Assembly: GCF_000219625.1 (NCBI RefSeq)
Contig: NC_018218.1
Span: 1,116,001-1,180,000, forward strand
DNA: 64,000 nucleotides
Direction of reading: 5' to 3'
Origin: Zymoseptoria tritici IPO323
Taxonomy: Eukaryota; Ascomycota; Dothideomycetes; Mycosphaerellales; Mycosphaerellaceae
In this document: positions 10,948-22,967 of the stretch, one piece after another
Numbering within the stretch: the stretch's first letter is position 1
Layout of the letters: every line of letters starts with the position of its first letter
Translations under genes and position numbers: made by a program
The notes under the pieces: model-generated
What the model was told of the DNA's origin: nothing
What the model saw: only the letters and a program-made list of their open reading frames with translations
Databases searched by the model: none

Positions 10948-12492
10948 CTAGTCCTCCTTCTCAATCACAGCCGGCGCCTTGACTGTCCTCTCGTTGAGGA
11001 ATTCCAAGCCTTCGCCGCCGTAGCTGATAAGTGGGCTGACCTCAACCCCCTCGTCTGGATTCTCGCTGGTCACTATCGCTCCAACAGCCTTCAAGAACCG
11101 GGTACCTTGCTGGAGGATATCCTTTCGCGATGTGTCTTGGTCGTCTTCACCAGTGCCCTTTGCGTTCTTGAGTGGCGAGAACTCATCCTCACGCTTGACC
11201 TCCATGCATGCAAACTTGTCCATCTCCAAGAATGGGAAGCAGTCAAAGACGAACTGCTCCAGCTTGATACCATTGGGCTTCTCCGGCTTGACTGGAGCAC
11301 CCTTCTCGTCGACAGTAGGGATCTTCTTCTTCGCGACGTGATGTGGGAGCTTGTGCATCCACGCTGGGATCGAGTTCAGGAACTCAAAGCTGTAGTAGTG
11401 GTTGACAATGTTGGCAGCGCGGAATTTGAGCAATTCACTGTTCTTCGCATCTTTGGCCTCGGCGGTCTCCTCATCGATCTCCGAGTATTCGACGACATCA
11501 GGTTTCCCATTCTTCTGCACAATCAGACCGACGCTCTCCTTTGCGTTGCGCTTCCGCACGACCTTGGTGGCGATGGAGACGCCCTTCTCAGCACTAAAGC
11601 CAATGAAAGTTGGATCCGCGACACGCACGAGGCAGTTGTCGACGCAATAGGCGTGGATATGCTGAACGCCGCGCTTCTCCATATCTCCAACAATGCCCGA
11701 GCCAATGAGTGCAGAGTACAACCCTCCATTTCCGTCCGGCGCCACGGCAACCTTGTGCTTGCTCTCGAGCAAAATCTTGCCCTCCATGGTAATGCACGGC
11801 AGAACGCCCTGCTCAAAGAAGATGACGTTGTGACGGCTGAGACCAAAGTATTTGTTCTCCTCGAAGAAGTCTTGGGTAGGCTTGCGAGTTGGTCCTGAAG
11901 TCATGATGTACCACGGAATAACCACTTCCTCCTTATTGTGCTCCTTGCTGGCGAGGTGTTGCAGTTTCCAGATGCGTTCTGCTTGCAGCTGGAAGAGAGA
12001 TTTATGGCTCGGCAACTCAATGTCGTAGCATCCTTTGGGCGCTGAGCTACCCAGTCTTGTTCCCTGACCACCAGCCATGAGTACGACACCGACTTTGTTG
12101 TCCGCAATCATCTTCAGACCCGAGCTGTACCACTTCTTCAGATCCTCCTCGTTGCTGTCAATGGTTGATGTGGTGACCGTATCGGGCAGCACTTCAAGCT
12201 TCGGCTTCTCGTCCTCATTCTCCGCCTTTGGGGGATTCAGTGCTCGGTCGGTAATCTTGTTGATGTGCTCTGGATCGATTGGCTGTAGTTGTTGATACAA
12301 TGCACCCTTCTCTCCAGGCTTGAGATCATCCCAAAAGGACAGGACTTGGCCTTGACCAGCCTGTTCGTACTTGCTCTTGAGCTCGGCGTATTCAGAGTCT
12401 GTCGGTGGCTCTGCTGTTGGCTCCGAGCTCTGATTACCACCGATGTGGAGCGCGGAAGCCATCTTGTTCATGGTGCCCTTGACTGCGTCCAT
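10948..12492 (-). CDS. UAP1: UDP-N-acetylglucosamine pyrophosphorylase
   Basis: Catalyses UTP + GlcNAc-1-P to UDP-GlcNAc + PPi, the last step to the precursor of chitin, N-glycans and GPI anchors. It is cytosolic, intronless and 514 aa. The uridylyltransferase signature [13 protein letters not shown] lies near residues 136-148, followed by [13 protein letters not shown]. Substrate-pocket motifs include GNGGLYSAL, the [11 protein letters not shown] stretch and [12 protein letters not shown]. The frame stays open upstream to 12645, but residues encoded there look like 5' leader. I chose the ATG at 12492 ([15 protein letters not shown]) because homologous proteins begin close to this point. Known as QRI1 in yeast. 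Confidence 0.95.
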   Translation of the reverse strand: MDAVKGTMNKMASALHIGGNQSSEPTAEPPTDSEYAELKSKYEQAGQGQVLSFWDDLKPGEKGALYQQLQPIDPEHINKITDRALNPPKAENEDEKPKLEVLPDTVTTSTIDSNEEDLKKWYSSGLKMIADNKVGVVLMAGGQGTRLGSSAPKGCYDIELPSHKSLFQLQAERIWKLQHLASKEHNKEEVVIPWYIMTSGPTRKPTQDFFEENKYFGLSRHNVIFFEQGVLPCITMEGKILLESKHKVAVAPDGNGGLYSALIGSGIVGDMEKRGVQHIHAYCVDNCLVRVADPTFIGFSAEKGVSIATKVVRKRNAKESVGLIVQKNGKPDVVEYSEIDEETAEAKDAKNSELLKFRAANIVNHYYSFEFLNSIPAWMHKLPHHVAKKKIPTVDEKGAPVKPEKPNGIKLEQFVFDCFPFLEMDKFACMEVKREDEFSPLKNAKGTGEDDQDTSRKDILQQGTRFLKAVGAIVTSENPDEGVEVSPLISYGGEGLEFLNERTVKAPAVIEKED

Positions 12493-13448
12493 GTTTGGAT
12501 TGTCGAGGTCGAGGGGGAAGATGTTACGATTGAGGTCAAGGAGAGGTCGGTGGAGGCTTTGTTCGTGGTTGAAGAGAAAGGGGTGTATTCGAGAAGGAGG
12601 TGAGAGGAGAGAAGGTGAAATTCGTTTCTCCCATCGCTGGAGCAAGCGTTTCGAAGCTCCAACAGCTTGGTGCAGCCCGCGTTCCGTCTATTTATGGCAA
12701 CTACGTCAGCAGCGGTATAGAACCTAGAGCAAGGACATCGACGCGAGAATCTGTCTTTTGACAACGGAATGTTCACATCTTTTCCATATTCCATCACCAA
12801 CTACTCCGCTGACATCAGGCATTCGAGAAGGCGCTGCGAGAACGTTGTCAGCAATGGGACGAGACGCCAGCGAACATGATGTGTCGACTCTCAAGCAGGC
12901 TTTTACCAATGCAGATACATGTATCATACGATGCTAGTTCCGGGACTCTTCGAAGATTGATGGAGTCATCTGGCGAGTCGTTCGCTACCAGGCTCCGCCC
13001 CTGATGATCGAGAAGACATCCCCTTTACCTCAGCATCGACCCGTAGATCATCGGCGAGATCAGTTTCAAGAGCCAAGACGGCAGGCTGAACGCAAGCAAG
13101 GAATTCTTAGATCTCGTGGACAAGAAAATTTCTATTCAGACCCAAATCGAGAAGGATGCCTGGACCAGTCTCGCAACGCCTCTGAACGTTAGGACCAGCA
13201 TGGCCTTGATACCTGTACCCTCCAAAGAGGTTGCGTGAGACTGCCCAAGCGTGAGGAGTTATGTTCGGAGAAGAAGAGGATGATTCCGCAGCTTGTGAGT
13301 CTCAGAGACAGTGCATGCAATACCTTCCCAAAGTGTACCACAATAGGATATCCGACCGGTAGGGCATCATTCCTGTCAAGTATGAGGCAACATTTCCCTT
13401 CTCGGTATCTCTTCCATCGCGCGTTTGCGTCGTTCTACCTGCTCAAAG
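12493..13448. other. Divergent promoter between UAP1 and S10 carboxypeptidase
   Basis: 956 bp between genes transcribed in opposite directions. Open frames here are short and without domains. The first 150 bp are the probable UAP1 leader. Confidence 0.5.
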
Positions 13449-15357
13449 ATGCGGCCACAGTCATTACATATCATTGGGAGCTTGTTCACTGTTGCTCTTG
13501 CTGGCTTCCCATCAGCACCGGACGATCTGATTAAAATTCAAGCGGGTGACTCCAGCGTCTCCTACAAGCAGGTGCGTTTTCCGTCCGACCACTAGACTAC
13601 GATCGCTGACCTTGGGCAGACAACGATATGTGAGACCAAAGCTCGCGGCTTTGCTGGCTACGTGCATCTACCTGCATCTGCACTTGGTGAGATCCAGCCT
13701 CTCGAGCAATACAATGTGTCCATGTTCTTCTGGTAGTAAGTTTGCTCCGAAGGCCTCCGGCATAAAGGAATGATATTGACAGCCCACTAGCTTCGAGGCG
13801 CGACAACATCCCGAAAATGCGAAGACAGCCATCTATCTTGCTGGAGGGCCCGGCCAATCGTCACTATACGGAGCCACGTCTGGTGGAGGGCCTTGCACTG
13901 TCCTTCCGAACTCGAATGATACTAAGTACAACCCGCACGCATGGAACGAACACGTCAATGTCCTCTACGTTGATCAACCGGTCGGAGCTGGATTCTCTTA
14001 CGACAAGTTGGTCAACAGCACTCAGGACCTCCTCGCAGAACAGGGCTCAATCATTGCGATCGAGGATTACGACAGCGAGCCAGTACCCGCCGAAAGTACG
14101 ACCTTCCTATACGGAACATTTTCGAGTCAGAATCTGAGCCGTACCGCACCCACCACAGCGGTCGCAGCTCGCACGCTTTGGCACTTTGCACAAGTCTGGT
14201 TCTCCTCCTTCCCGGAATACAAAACACAAGACAAAAGCATTTCCATCTGGGGCAATTCATACGGGGCCTATTCTGCTCCGGTCAGTGCTGAACATTTCGC
14301 GCGGCAAAATAAGAAGATACAAAGCGGAGAGTTCAAGGGCACTGTGTTGGACATCGATGCTGTCGGATGGACGAACGGCTGTACCGATATGCTGTACCAA
14401 GCGGAGTGGTTCCCGGACATGGCTTACAACAACACATACGGTCTGGAAGCCATCTCTCGGGACACCTTCAACGCTGCAAAGTCCGACTACAGCAAGCCTG
14501 GTGGATGCCGCGACCTCATGTTGAAATGTCGGGGGCTCGGCGACCTGAGTGATCCGCATCACCTGTCCATCGACCCCACGGTGAACGCTGTTTGTGCCCA
14601 AGCCACGATCTACTGTGCGACGGCTGTCATACAACCTTACATTGACTCAGGTCGAAGTCGATACGACATTGCCCACTTCCAGCCTGATCCCTCACCTTCG
14701 CAATATCACATCGGATTCTTCAATCGTGCCTGGGTCCAGCGAGAACTCGGAGTGCCGCTCAACTTCACCGCCAATGCGAACAATGTTTTCAGCGCCTTCT
14801 ATGCCAGCGGCGACCCTTTCCGTACCGCAGGCATGAAAAGCATTGAATATCTCCTCTCAATCGGCGTCAAAGTGGCCATGATCTACGGCGATCGCGATTA
14901 CACTTGCCCCTGGAACGGAGGCGAGCAGCTCAGCTTGCAAGCGAACTGGACTGGAGCTGAGATCTTCCGCGGAGCAGGCTATGCTTCTATTCGCACCACT
15001 TCGTGCGACAGTGGTGGCGTCGTTCGCCAACATGGCAATCTCTCGTTCTCGCGAGTATTTGACGCCGGTCATGACGCAGCGGCTTATCAACCGCAGCTGG
15101 TTCACCAAATCTTCGACCGCGTCATGCGGGATCAGGATGTTGCGAGTGGGACGCAAGATACGTCTGGTTCAGATGGTGGTCGATATGCTACGGCCGGACC
15201 TTCGAGCGTATTTGGGTGGAAGAACGTGTTGCCGGAGCCGCCAGGTGTTGACTGCAATCTGTATGCTGTGAGCTCGTCTTGCACAACTGAGCAATACGCT
15301 GCGCTTCAGAACGGGACAGCGGTGTTGAACGAATTTCGAGTGGTCAGTCCTGCTTGA
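13449..15357 (+). CDS. Secreted serine carboxypeptidase, family S10
   Basis: Predicted 601-aa exopeptidase removing C-terminal residues, secreted. Exons are 13449-13571, 13620-13735 and 13791-15357, with consistent phases (TGG-TA|C joins W-Y). The start at 13449 gives a signal peptide (MRPQSLHIIGSLFTVALAG). Family features in order: the oxyanion-region motif AGGPGQSS, DQPVGAGFSY, nucleophile GNSYGAY (S236), aspartate in YGDRDYTCPWNGG (D449), and histidine in DAGHDAAAYQP (H507). The usual NGGPG is AGGPG here, as in a subset of fungal S10 enzymes. Many NxS/T sequons suggest glycosylation. The triad is complete, so activity is expected. The gene is only distantly related to the other S10 gene at 60298. 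Confidence 0.9.
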
Positions 15358-15815
15358 GCCTGGCCTGGGAGGGCCCAACTTGCTGTCTTGGAGTAGATGA
15401 GTTAGCATGCCTTACGCGGTGCCTACTCGCCTGATCAGCATATCCTGCTGTAATAGGTACCTGCATGTCTTGCCAATCTTCCTGAATTGTCTACACGAGT
15501 CCACGGCTGCTTCGCATCCCACCACGTTCGTCCACCCTAAAACAGACAACGCATGCATGTGAATATCGCGCTAGTGGAGGCGGGGCAAACTTTCTTTCTG
15601 GCTGCAAGGTGCTCAGCCTTTGAGCCTCTCGCTGCTGCCTTTACGCAGACACCGCAACAAACCAAGCTTTCGACTCACACGTTAGCTCTTCACCCTCTTG
15701 GACTTCTTGAAGATCGAGTCAGACAAAGCTGCAGTCCAACGACACAAGAAGCATCGCCAACACCACATCCGCCGACGCAATTCATAGCTGCTTGCTGGAG
15801 GTCAGGATCGCAACC
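15358..15815. other. Intergenic
   Basis: 458 bp between two plus-strand genes. No coding signal recognised. Confidence 0.5.
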
Positions 15816-16457
15816 ATGCTACAATCACCAGAAATGACAGACGACAACCCGCCGGCGCTATCGAGCGAACATGGAGTGTTCCGCTTCATGGACTTGGCGC
15901 CTGAACTGCGTGAGCTCGTCTACTTTCACGCATGCTGTCCGTTCCCACCAATCGAAACCAACGCCATCAACAACACGCCGAATCGAGTACACATTCCCAG
16001 CATCGCGCAGCTATCAAGAACCACACGCAAGGAGGCGCTGGCAGTATTCTACCGCAATCGAGAAGTCGTCATCAGTTTTCACTGTCGACGAAACATTGAC
16101 CGCGCAATGAAGTGGGCGAAAGCCTGGGGCGATTCGTCCTACATGTCTTCGGCCATTGTTATATCAGGCACCATGTCGAAGTGCAGCAACGACTGGTACC
16201 AACTCCGAGTGTCTTGCTCTGGAGACGAAGCGCAATTCCGTGTCGACGTGCGCCCGCATACGGAAGAACGCTCGAATAAGCAATGTCTGGCTATGCGGGA
16301 TGGTCTGGCTAGACATCTTGAGCGGGAGACTGCGAACAAACAGCAAGAATATGAGCGTGGGCGACTCAACAGCAAGCATCTGCTGGGCGTGTTGACCGTG
16401 GTTCTGCGACTTTCAGCCCGATATCTTCCAGAGGAGACCCAGCCCGACAATTTCTGA
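15816..16457 (+). CDS. F-box-like small orphan protein
   Basis: Single exon of 213 aa (ATG at 15816; a second in-frame ATG lies at 15834). The N-terminal third reads FMDLAPELRELVYFHA and then IPSIAQLSRTTRKEALAVFY, the pattern of the degenerate F-box/2EXR-like family that is expanded in Dothideomycetes, with a Leu/Pro-Glu-Leu core and a conserved arginine-rich helix before AVFYRN. The C-terminal half has a charged helix (residues about 155-190). No enzymatic motif is present. Family members are mostly uncharacterised, so a role as an SCF substrate adaptor is only a possibility. Confidence 0.65.
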   Translation: MLQSPEMTDDNPPALSSEHGVFRFMDLAPELRELVYFHACCPFPPIETNAINNTPNRVHIPSIAQLSRTTRKEALAVFYRNREVVISFHCRRNIDRAMKWAKAWGDSSYMSSAIVISGTMSKCSNDWYQLRVSCSGDEAQFRVDVRPHTEERSNKQCLAMRDGLARHLERETANKQQEYERGRLNSKHLLGVLTVVLRLSARYLPEETQPDNF

Positions 16458-18103
16458 GTTTAGACATGCCACCAGCAGCGGGCACCAGGAAAAGAACCAT
16501 CCACCACTATCAGCGCAACAAAGGCCGCAGAATGAGCAATGCTGGCCGATGCCGGCCTTGCCTTCGCATGGAAGACCTTTGTATCCAGACAGGGAGATGG
16601 GCGTATCCGGAGAGTCTCGTGGATGGCAGGTCAATGGAGGTGCGCATCGTTACAGCTGGATCAGCGACCATCGTGCGAATATGGTCATCGATGCTGTGTG
16701 GACGAAGAACTTGTCCGTCGATCTGTCGAGCTTGCTGCTTGGTTACTTTATTGGTGTCGTTGTTGTACAGACTTGGCTATCGTTCGAGGCAAACCCGGTG
16801 TTTGCATTGGGAATTTGCTCTGCCGAATCCCCGATGCCCGATGCGAGCCCAAATTAGCATGACGTACGCACATGTGGAGAGCGCCAAAAGTATGCACGCG
16901 GGCCGTTGGAACTTGGGAGACCCTGACCTAAAGAAGGGGACACGCTGGTGCATTTGATGAACAAGGCTCTCAAGATTGCGGTCGACGAGGGATGCCGTAG
17001 ACTAGCTGTACGAATAGACCAGGTAGATCTATCCCGCCTGATCAAAAGAACTCTCACGGACCGTACGAATGCCCTGTCGTTGTGGGAAGATCGGGGATAG
17101 TCCGTCCATTGTGGAGTCATTGTGACTGCACTGTACGGGAGTACTTGACAAGTTCTCGGCGGTACGCCGCCACAGCGACAACCAACGGATCCATGAAACG
17201 AGGGAGCACAAGCTGCACGCAGGATGCGCTATCGTTCTCAGGAGTCGGTCAGTCGACCACCCCTCTTGTGTGGGCGAGGTATCCTGGCTATCGTTGAGGA
17301 GTTGAAGAGCAGAAAAGAATCCATGCCAGTATGACGTGGGACAAGCACGTTATTGTGAGGATGTCTGGTCTCCTGTCTCGCTTGTTTTATAACAGCTCGT
17401 GGGCGGCGCGAGAGTAATTAGGACACAAGCCCAACCAGGGGAACCAGAAACTGCGAAGCCAAAGGAAAGCAGCCATGAGGAGGAGATAATTATATACTCG
17501 TACTGTGGCATTTTAACCTTTGTTTCATCGCCTAAAGTTCAGCCTCTGATGAAATCCGCCGGCGGCCCTGCATTCGCTGACAGCGCTGGACCGTGAAGCA
17601 CGTCGTCGAGCTGCACCGCATTCGCGTAAAGAGGACGATAGCATAACGGTATTCAACGACCAACGACCGTAGTTGCAACAACGTGGTTGAGGGGAATGTA
17701 CATGTCGCTGTGGATGCCCAGGGTTGATCGTCAGCCGCTGATCCGTTTCCCTGCCGGAGCCCATCGCGCTACGGTATCTCTCCTTCCCTTCTGGCGGTCT
17801 CACAGCTACCTCCACCACACCACCACAATCTCTCCTCGATCGCCCTCGATCCTCGACCCTCGCGCCGACCGCCGCAGCCACCAACATCGCTAGCCCGACT
17901 CTCCCTACGACGCAGATCTGTACATGACCTACGACCCGCTCCGCTGAGCTTCGCCGAGACTGTCCGAGCAAAAGCTCGCCAGTCGCACCGTTCTCTCCGC
18001 TAAGACGAAGCGTCATTGTCCCTTTCGCGACGACGGGCAGCAAAGCCGATTGCCATGCCCGCCTGAGCCCTCGCGATCCGATTCGGTCTTCCTACCCTCC
18101 GCG
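16458..18103. other. Long intergenic region upstream of NIK1
   Basis: About 1.65 kb. Several open frames of 80-160 codons overlap on both strands, but none carries a recognisable domain or a credible splice model. The last 600 bp are the likely promoter and 5' leader of NIK1, with a TATATA-like stretch near 17,491 and a C/T-rich tract at 17,780-17,960. Confidence 0.5.
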
Positions 18104-21100
18104 ATGCTGCAAGAAGAGACTTCGGCAGCTGTGGCCAGCATCCTCTCCAACTTCGCCAAGCAGTATGCTCCTCTGGAAGCGGATTCATTCCCTGCAAAGG
18201 CCATCGCGAATGGAATTAAGAACACCAAAATTGCTCTACCGGGCGATGATTCAGTGGAGAAGCGTACTCTAGAGCGCGAGCTGACTAGCCTTGCGACGCG
18301 GATCCAGTTTCTCGAGGCTCGCGCTACAAGCGGAACCAGTTCGTTACCCATCACTCCCAACGAGCCACTTTCTTCGGCATTCTCGGAGGACACCTCGTCG
18401 CCAAGGTCCGCAGCGAACCAGCACCGCCAGCGCTCATCGTCATGGGTCAACAACCTCCTGGCTAAGAGCGAGGGCGAGCCTCATCCTCGACAACTCACTG
18501 AAGAACAATTTTCATTTCTACGTGAGCACATCGACCAACAAGCGCAAGAGATTCGGACTCAGAAGGAATTTATCGACGGTATCAAATCGCAGCTGACGCA
18601 CCAGCAAACCGCTACAAAAGCTGCACTCGATACCTTGGGCAACTCGCAGTCAATCGAGCAGCTGAAGCGGGAGATTGAGAAAAATGCGCAAATCAATGCT
18701 ACATACCAAAAAGTGCTGCGAGAGATCGGCACCATCATTACAGCTGTCGCCAATGGAGATCTCAGCAAGAAAGTGCTCATTCATGCCACGGAGAAAGATC
18801 CGGAGATTGCGAGGTTCAAGCACACGATCAACAAGATGGTGGACCAGTTGCAAGAGTTTGCTAGTCAAGTAACACATTTGGCGAAAGAGGTGGGAACAGA
18901 AGGACGCCTCGGAGGACAAGCCGTCGTGCCTGGCGTCGACGGTATTTGGGCGGAGCTTACGCAAAACGGTATGTGGAAGTCGAGATATACAGGAACTACG
19001 GACATACTGACTTTTCGCAGTGAACGTCATGGCCCAAAATTTGACCGACCAGGTGCGAGAAATCGCAGTTGTAACCACCGCCGTTGCACAAGGTGATCTG
19101 AGCCGCAAGATTCAACGACCAGCCAGAGGCGAGATTCTCCAACTTCAACAGACTATCAACTCCATGGTGGGACAGCTCCGGACCTTCGCAACGGAAGTTA
19201 CGAGAGTGTCGCGCGATGTCGGCACGGAGGGTGTTCTTGGAGGTCAAGCTCAAATCGAAGGCGTACAGGGCATGTGGAGCGACCTTACTGTGAACGTGAA
19301 TGCTATGGCAAACAATCTCACTGCCCAGGTGCGAGATATTGCGGAGGTGACAACAGCCGTGGCCCGAGGCGACCTCACGCAGCAGGTTAAAGCGCAATGT
19401 AAGGGGGAGATCCTGGCCTTGAAAACCACCATCAACTCCATGGTGCACCAGCTACGGCAATTCGCGCATGAAGTCACCAAGATCGCGCGTGAGGTCGGGA
19501 CAGAAGGTCGCCTAGGTGGACAAGCAACAGTTCACGGAGTCGAGGGCACATGGAAAGACTTGACGGAGAACGTAAATGGCATGGCCATGAATCTGACCAC
19601 CCAAGTGCGCGAGATCGCAGAAGTCACAACCGCCGTCGCGCAAGGAGATCTCAGCAAAAAGGTCGAGGCCGAAGTCAAGGGTGAAATTTTGGCCTTGAAG
19701 AGCACCATCAATTCCATGGTTGACCGTCTGGGTACGTTTGCTTTCGAGGTTAGCAAGGTCGCGAGAGAAGTCGGAACCGAAGGAGTTTTGGGCGGACAAG
19801 CAGAGGTTGCCAATGTCGAAGGAAAATGGAAAGATCTTACCGACAATGTCAACACCATGGCCAACAACTTGACTGGTCAGGTGCGGAGCATTTCAGACGT
19901 CACACAGGCCATTGCACGCGGTGACATGAGCCAGCGAATCAAGGTGCACGCTCAGGGAGAGATTCAGACATTGAAGGACACGATCAACGACATGGTGACG
20001 CGACTGGACGCTTGGTCACTCGCGGTGAAGCGGGTGGCTCGTGACGTCGGTGTCGACGGCAAGATGGGTGGACAGGCAGAAGTCGAAGGCATCACTGGTC
20101 GCTGGAAGGAGATCACGACCGATGTGAACATTATGGCTCAAAATTTGACCTCGCAAGTGAGAGCTTTTGCCGACATTACCCACGCGGCCATGAAAGGAGA
20201 TTTCACCAAGATGATCAATGTCGAAGCGTCTGGCGAAATGAACGAGCTGAAGAACAAGATCAACAAGATGGTCCTCAACTTGCGCGAAAGTATCCAGAAG
20301 AACAATCAAGCAAGAGAGGCCGCCGAGTTGGCCAACAAGACGAAATCGGAGTTCCTGGCAAACATGTCCCACGAGATTCGAACACCTATGAACGGAATCA
20401 TCGGAATGACACAGCTTACCTTGGACACCGAGCTTGAGCAGAACCAACGGGACATGCTCAACATCGTCTTCTCGCTCGCCAACAGCTTACTGACGATTAT
20501 TGATGACATCTTGGACATTTCCAAGATTGAAGCAAATCGCATGATCCTAGAGGAAGAGCCGTTCTCACTGCGAGGTCTCGTCTTCAACAGCTTAAAGTCA
20601 CTTGCAGTCCGAGCCAACGAGAAGGACATCAGCTTGGTGTATGATACCGACAGCTCAGTGCCCGACTACATCGTGGGCGACTCCTTCCGACTTCGACAGA
20701 TCATTCTCAATCTCGCCGGCAACGCCATCAAATTCACCGAGCACGGGGAAGTGCGTGTTAAGATATTCTCTGACCACAGTACACGATGCACCGATAGTGA
20801 GGTTGTCGTCAAATTCGCCGTCTCCGATACTGGTATTGGCATCCACTCCAACAAGTTGGATTTGATCTTCGACACGTTTCAGCAGGCTGACGGGTCGACC
20901 ACACGGAAGTTCGGAGGTACTGGATTGGGCCTGTCGATCTCTCGGAGACTGGTGACTTTGATGCGTGGCAAGATGTGGGTCGAATCAAATTATGGCTCAG
21001 GCAGCACATTCTTCTTCACCTGTGTTGTACGGCTGGGCAATCCGGATGTTGCAAAAATCATGCCACAACTACAGCAGTATCGAAAGCACAACGTGCTCTT

Positions 21101-22133
21101 TGTCGACAACGGTAATACGGACAGTTCGGAGGAGATCGCGGCTGGCATCCGAGCTTTGGATCTGGTCCCTTGTGTGGTGGGCAAGGGAAAGGTTCCTCAC
21201 TCCGAAATCAGCCCAGACGACCAGTACGACTGCGTGATCATCGATAACAGCGAGACGGCTCAGAAGTTGCGCAGCTTGGAACGTTTCAAGTACATTCCCA
21301 TCGTCATGGTGGCGCCGGCCATCTCGGTGAACTTCAAGACCGCGTTGGAGAACGGAATCTCAAGCTACATGACTACGCCATGCCTTCCAATCGACCTGGG
21401 CAATGCTCTGGTGCCCGCACTCGAGGGCCGCGCAGCACCCATGTCAGCCGACCACAGTCGGACATTCGATATCCTCCTCGCAGAAGACAACGCGGTGAAT
21501 CAAAAACTCGCCGTCAAGATCCTGACCAAGCACAACCACACAGTGACAGTCGCCAACAACGGCCTTGAAGCCTTTGAAGCGATTCGCAAGAAGCGCTTCG
21601 ATGTCGTTCTCATGGACGTGCAAATGCCCGTCATGGGAGGGTTCGAAGCGACGGCCAAGATTCGCGAATACGAACGAACTCACGAGCTAGCACGTTCGCC
21701 CATTATCGCCCTCACCGCACACGCCATGCTTGGCGACCGCGAGAAGTGTATCCAAGCGCAAATGGACGAGTACCTCTCCAAACCCCTCAAGCCCAATCAG
21801 CTCATTCAGACGATCCTGAAATGTGCGACCCTAGGCGGTGCGTTACTTGACCGGAGGAACGATGGGCGCGGTTTGCTCATGGAAGAGGACAAACCCGTTT
21901 CTGATAATTCGAGTCTTCCTGCAGATCACAATCGGTTGCTCACGCCCCCGAAACGACCGGGTGTCGATCGTGGGTACACGGAGAATGGACCGCCCGGTTT
22001 GGAAAGTCCGGCGATAGTAACCGACGACCAGGATGATCCGATGATCAGAGTACGTTGACGATGGTGTCGAATTGAGAGAGCACAGCTGACATTGACCTTG
22101 CAGGAGAGTCTTGTTCGTGCCCATAGCAGCTGA
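18104..22133 (+). CDS. NIK1: Group III hybrid histidine kinase (NIK1/Os-1)
   Basis: Cytosolic osmosensing hybrid kinase upstream of the HOG MAPK cascade. In fungi it is the target through which phenylpyrrole and dicarboximide fungicides act. Exons are 18104-18968, 19021-22049 and 22104-22133, giving 1307 aa. Six copies of a roughly 90-aa HAMP-type repeat are recognisable by the variants of [12 protein letters not shown], the last being [10 protein letters not shown]. The H-box is [11 protein letters not shown] (H739), followed by N, G1 and G2 boxes ([26 protein letters not shown]) and a receiver domain with phospho-acceptor VVLMDVQMP (D1154). The last exon is only ten codons and restores the conserved fungal C-terminus RAHSS. 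Without it the frame stops at 22058. The start at 18104 is the first ATG in frame. Confidence 0.95.
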
Positions 22134-22967
22134 GAAGACCAGGAAGTGGAACTGTCACCATACTGATCTCAACGCCGGAACAAGGTCAGCTTTCCCGCGG
22201 TTGCATAGCATGCTTCTTTGAAGAGGTTTCCTGCGCAGCATGTGCTCCAAGAGAAGAGGCATTCATCGTCGGGTACGGGCATTCGGCGCTGATCAGGATG
22301 CTTATGAGAACCGGCTCATCCTTGGACAAGAAGATTGGGGACACACGATTGCAGAGACTGGGACTGGACTTATTTACACCCTACAGCCTGCTGAGACTTT
22401 TTGTGAACGAGGTCGTTGTTGGATACATCGGAATATCTTTACAGCTCATGTTCGGCACTCCGCTGGAGTGGTGGACCGGAAGCTCCTGAACGCATGACGA
22501 CTGGCAGCATTGATTGCTGCGTTATTGTGATTCTGACGATAAAACATTTACGTACCCTATTGTAGTGGTCGAATTCACCTCGAAATGCTGGGATCTGTTC
22601 GCGCCTGAAAGCTAACATCGCCATTTGACCAGTTTCGGTCTAGTCCGACAGCTGCTTACTGATGGAGAGGAGTCGACGATCTGGACTTCCGATGATTAGT
22701 GAACACTCGAAGCTCCTCACTTGATTAGTGAACACTCTTCCCACCTCGCCTCGTCCTGTTCCACATCCCCACCTCCGTCCCCAGATCCATTTGCGTTGTT
22801 CAAGAGCTGACAAGCGAAGCACTGTTTCACCGTGTATCGACCGCACCAACCGCCACTGCCCGCAGCTCATTCGTTGCTACAACACGAATTGGATCAATCG
22901 CAACACTTAACAGCATTCTGTCTCCTTCCATTTGGCTGGACGCTTCTCGGACTTCGTTCATTCGACC
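22134..22967. other. Intergenic, bZIP promoter
   Basis: 834 bp between NIK1 and the bZIP gene. It includes a perfect 16-bp direct repeat (separate entry) and a pyrimidine-rich stretch at 22,735-22,790. No coding region recognised. Confidence 0.55.
22693..22737. repeat. 16-bp direct repeat in bZIP upstream region
   Basis: TGATTAGTGAACACTC occurs at 22693-22708 and again at 22722-22737, starts 29 bp apart, about 230-275 bp before the bZIP start codon. The core TGATTAGT is loosely similar to Yap-type sites (TTAGTAA), so it may be a paired operator. That role is an inference. Confidence 0.6.

Noticed and set aside
11107..11898. 263-codon open frame on the plus strand inside UAP1
   Set aside because: It lies fully antisense to a clear UAP1 coding sequence and has no domain. 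It is an effect of codon bias on the opposite strand.
16458..17500. Possible extra gene or 3' continuation of the F-box-like gene
   Set aside because: Overlapping short frames on both strands without domain or consistent splice sites.
17525..18043. 172-codon minus-strand frame upstream of NIK1
   Set aside because: No domain, arginine/serine-rich low-information sequence, and it overlaps the NIK1 promoter and leader.
18050..18103. Upstream extension of NIK1
   Set aside because: The frame is open here but begins at a TTG. The first in-frame ATG is 18104.
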